Origin: Amyelois transitella
Lineage: Eukaryota; Arthropoda; Insecta; Lepidoptera; Pyralidae
DNA length: 64,000 bases
Direction of reading: 5' to 3'
NCBI RefSeq assembly: GCF_032362555.1
Contig: NC_083535.1
Span: 8,122,001 to 8,186,000, forward strand
Shown here one piece after another: positions 61,939 to 64,000 of the stretch. A program made the position numbers and the translations under genes. How positions within the stretch are numbered: position 1 is the first letter of the stretch; each line of letters starts with the position of its first letter. The notes beneath the pieces were generated by a model, which searched no databases, was not told the DNA's origin, and saw nothing but the letters and a program-made list of their open reading frames with translations.

Positions 61939-64000
61939 CTGTGGACATTCATTGTGGTTTTATTCCTCAATTTTAGTCAAGTCTCAAAACAAAGTTTTAT
62001 TTTACTGATAATAAAATTTTACAATATCACGACATAGCCTTTTTAGCGTTCCTCTAATATTTTAACGCCAGTCAGATTTTCAAGATATATCTAGCATAAA
62101 TAAATCAGAATAAGTTTACGCTTCAATTCGCGAATTAAAAAAAAACAAAAATATAACGAAGTTACCTGCTTGGTAAAATGTAATAAAACCGACGTCATAA
62201 TTTCTGAAGGTTCTTTTCAGTTAACTGTGTTATTTATTTTCTCCAATGCGTCATTGTGCACCATGTAATTCATTTTGTATGCAGCTTTGTTCATTTACTA
62301 CTATAGTAGCGTAAATAAATTGATTTTTATAAGGACTCAAACAACGTAACTATAAATTCGCCTGACGTAACTACACATAAAACAGAATTTACATTATATC
62401 ATAATACGTTTCGATGATAGGTAAACTATGTCTTTGTAGAGTTAATTTAATAATCAATTTGCTGATCACTGGCTGAGTGCCAGTTAAAATTAATTGCCTG
62501 AAACTTCACGACTGCCAATCGAAAACAGCAGATAATAAATTGCCATCATGATACTACCGATATGGAGGTTTATACATTATACTATCAATATACTAAGGTT
62601 GTTATTAAGTGGTATAAGAACGTATATGTTAAAGTTGGTAAAACAATATGCGTCAAGCGTCAAATATTGACGGCAGTAGGTAGCTAGGTTTAGGATGTCG
62701 ATAAACTACAATGTGAATTTATTCTGACTAATTGTTGTGAGCATGATAATACAATATCAATTGTTGGTACACAAATATTGTGTTTGGTGTGTGCGCGGGC
62801 GGCCTTAGCTCAAAAGCATGGCTGCGCACGTGCTATGCAGTATTGCACTCACGTTACTTCGCATGATTGCATTCTGTTCTGATAGGGAATCGTAAACATA
62901 GTTGTCTATTATTTTAACACATTAATTAAATTATCAAACTTAAAATGATGACGAATACTATTCTTTGTGTTCACTAGCATGGAACGATTGGTATAGGTAC
63001 TAGGTACGATTGGTACTAAGTAAAACTTTCATTAGAACTATTCCCCAGACATCAGTGACGAGACCTCATTGTTCTGCAGCAATCAGTCAGATTCAGGAAT
63101 TATCGAAAGAGGATCATTGCAAAGGTTGCAGTAAGCCAAAACTTCGCAATAAAGTTTAGGAAAGCTATAAGACAAACTCTTCCGAATGTTAAGTATAAGT
63201 GTTGGATCTAATAAAATTCCATTTAAATTTAACAGTTTTGAATACAGAATTAATAATCGAGTGAATATTCTATTGTACGTGTGTTGTTAAATGATTCCTT
63301 CTTTTAGTACATAAACGTCTAGTCATTAATTAATATTCTAATTCAATGAGTCACAGTTCTCGAAGCATATATTACCACAGAATATATAATAGTACTGGAC
63401 AATATTACTAAACGATAATTTGTCCTAGCTTTACCAAACTTTAGCCTCTTTTGCTTGGCCTTCAAAGCTTGAGTGTAATGTTTTTGGCATGTTATTCCAT
63501 TTACCTATATGTCCACAGTAAATGTATTATACATTTTATTTAATTTTATAAAACTCAAGCTGATTTTACAAAAATTAACTGGAAATTGTGTACATATAAA
63601 TTAGTACAAACATTTTACTTACTAACTACTTAATTACTGTACTTGTCCAGTAAAACAAATTAGGTAAAAGATTTACATAGAAATAGTAAAGCTTTTAGAA
63701 TTTTTTCAGGAAACATAACACGTATGTATGTATGACCTCCCCTCCATACTTTGTTGGTCCCGGCTGCGTTCTGCTGCATTTCTGTGACCCCGTCTCTTGA
63801 TTCGGTTAGTCAGGTTTTATGCGTGTAATGTTCATTATAGTGACATCCGACTAAATCTGACTCCCTATAAAAAACTGAGCCTCTAAGCACATATTGTTAG
63901 CTTACAGTTCGCATAATTCTTAGTATAATAGCGGCATGGGTGGAGCGAACATTCCATCTCATAACAATTATCCAAAGAATGTCGTGATGCTAGTGAATTA
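61939..64000. other. Met: Met intron continuing off the right edge
   Basis: Upstream of the acceptor at 61939-61940 (minus strand) no exon with a bHLH signature was found on the minus strand, so this is intron at least to 64000. A SINE-related scrap lies at 63740-63830 ('ttggtcccggctgcgttctg', 'gattcggttagtcaggtttt'). A GC-rich patch at 62790-62850 includes one CACGTG. Confidence 0.6.

Noticed and set aside
62824..62835. CACGTG in the Met intron as a JH response element
   Set aside because: A single six-base E-box is expected by chance in DNA of this length and the extended JHRE context was not evident.
1..64000. CRISPR arrays, bacterial operons, rRNA genes, integrated viral genes
   Set aside because: None seen: no regularly spaced repeats, no conserved rRNA blocks and no viral protein motifs; the window is ordinary insect nuclear DNA.

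Overview
The window looks like AT-rich nuclear DNA from a lepidopteran insect. Its genes are split by introns with GT/AG borders, it is crowded with dispersed repeats of the kind seen in moth and butterfly genomes (tRNA-headed SINEs, non-LTR retrotransposon 3' ends, elements ending in a CGCGGGC-ACAGCTAGT-like sequence), and its three best-recognised proteins are arthropod orthologues. Exon models below were built by hand from reading frame, splice sites and phase; no transcript or database evidence was available.

Layout. (1) 1-14.9 kb: mostly repeats, with a minus-strand multi-exon gene (3225-5527) for a probable secreted cystine-knot protein. Its last exons resemble the IL-17/Spatzle/Trunk type of fold, and one exon seems to be missing from my model. 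A possible 3' terminal exon of a plus-strand gene lies at 722-792. A chain of phase-compatible plus-strand exons (10118-14992) may give the next gene a longer N-terminus. (2) 14993-23456, plus strand: a complete 11-exon Ste20-family kinase of the OSR1/SPAK type (Drosophila frayed), predicted 500 residues, with a GC-AG intron and many repeats in its introns. (3) 23.4-38.9 kb: a 5'-truncated non-LTR retrotransposon, tandem and inverted repeats, a two-exon gene for an 81-residue secreted cysteine-rich peptide (31981-34763) with a TATA box, and a 1.04-kb foldback element with ~310-bp terminal inverted repeats (36339-37378). (4) 38.9-49.7 kb: a CpG-rich first exon/promoter (38940-39121), a long repeat-filled intron and the coding exons of a KCTD1/15 (tiwaz)-like BTB protein whose C-terminus is unusually short. 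(5) 54983-61938 and onward off the right edge, minus strand: eight exons of Methoprene-tolerant (Met), the juvenile hormone receptor, from within PAS-A to the stop codon; the bHLH exon lies outside the window. A decayed tandem copy of one PAS-A exon sits in the next intron.

The genes do not form an operon or obvious pathway. They are neighbours with separate roles: ion-transport/WNK signalling (fray), a secreted peptide, a BTB adaptor, the JH receptor and a secreted growth-factor-like protein. The most unusual items are the cystine-knot gene, the in-frame exons upstream of fray, the Met exon relic, the KCTD tail and the foldback element.
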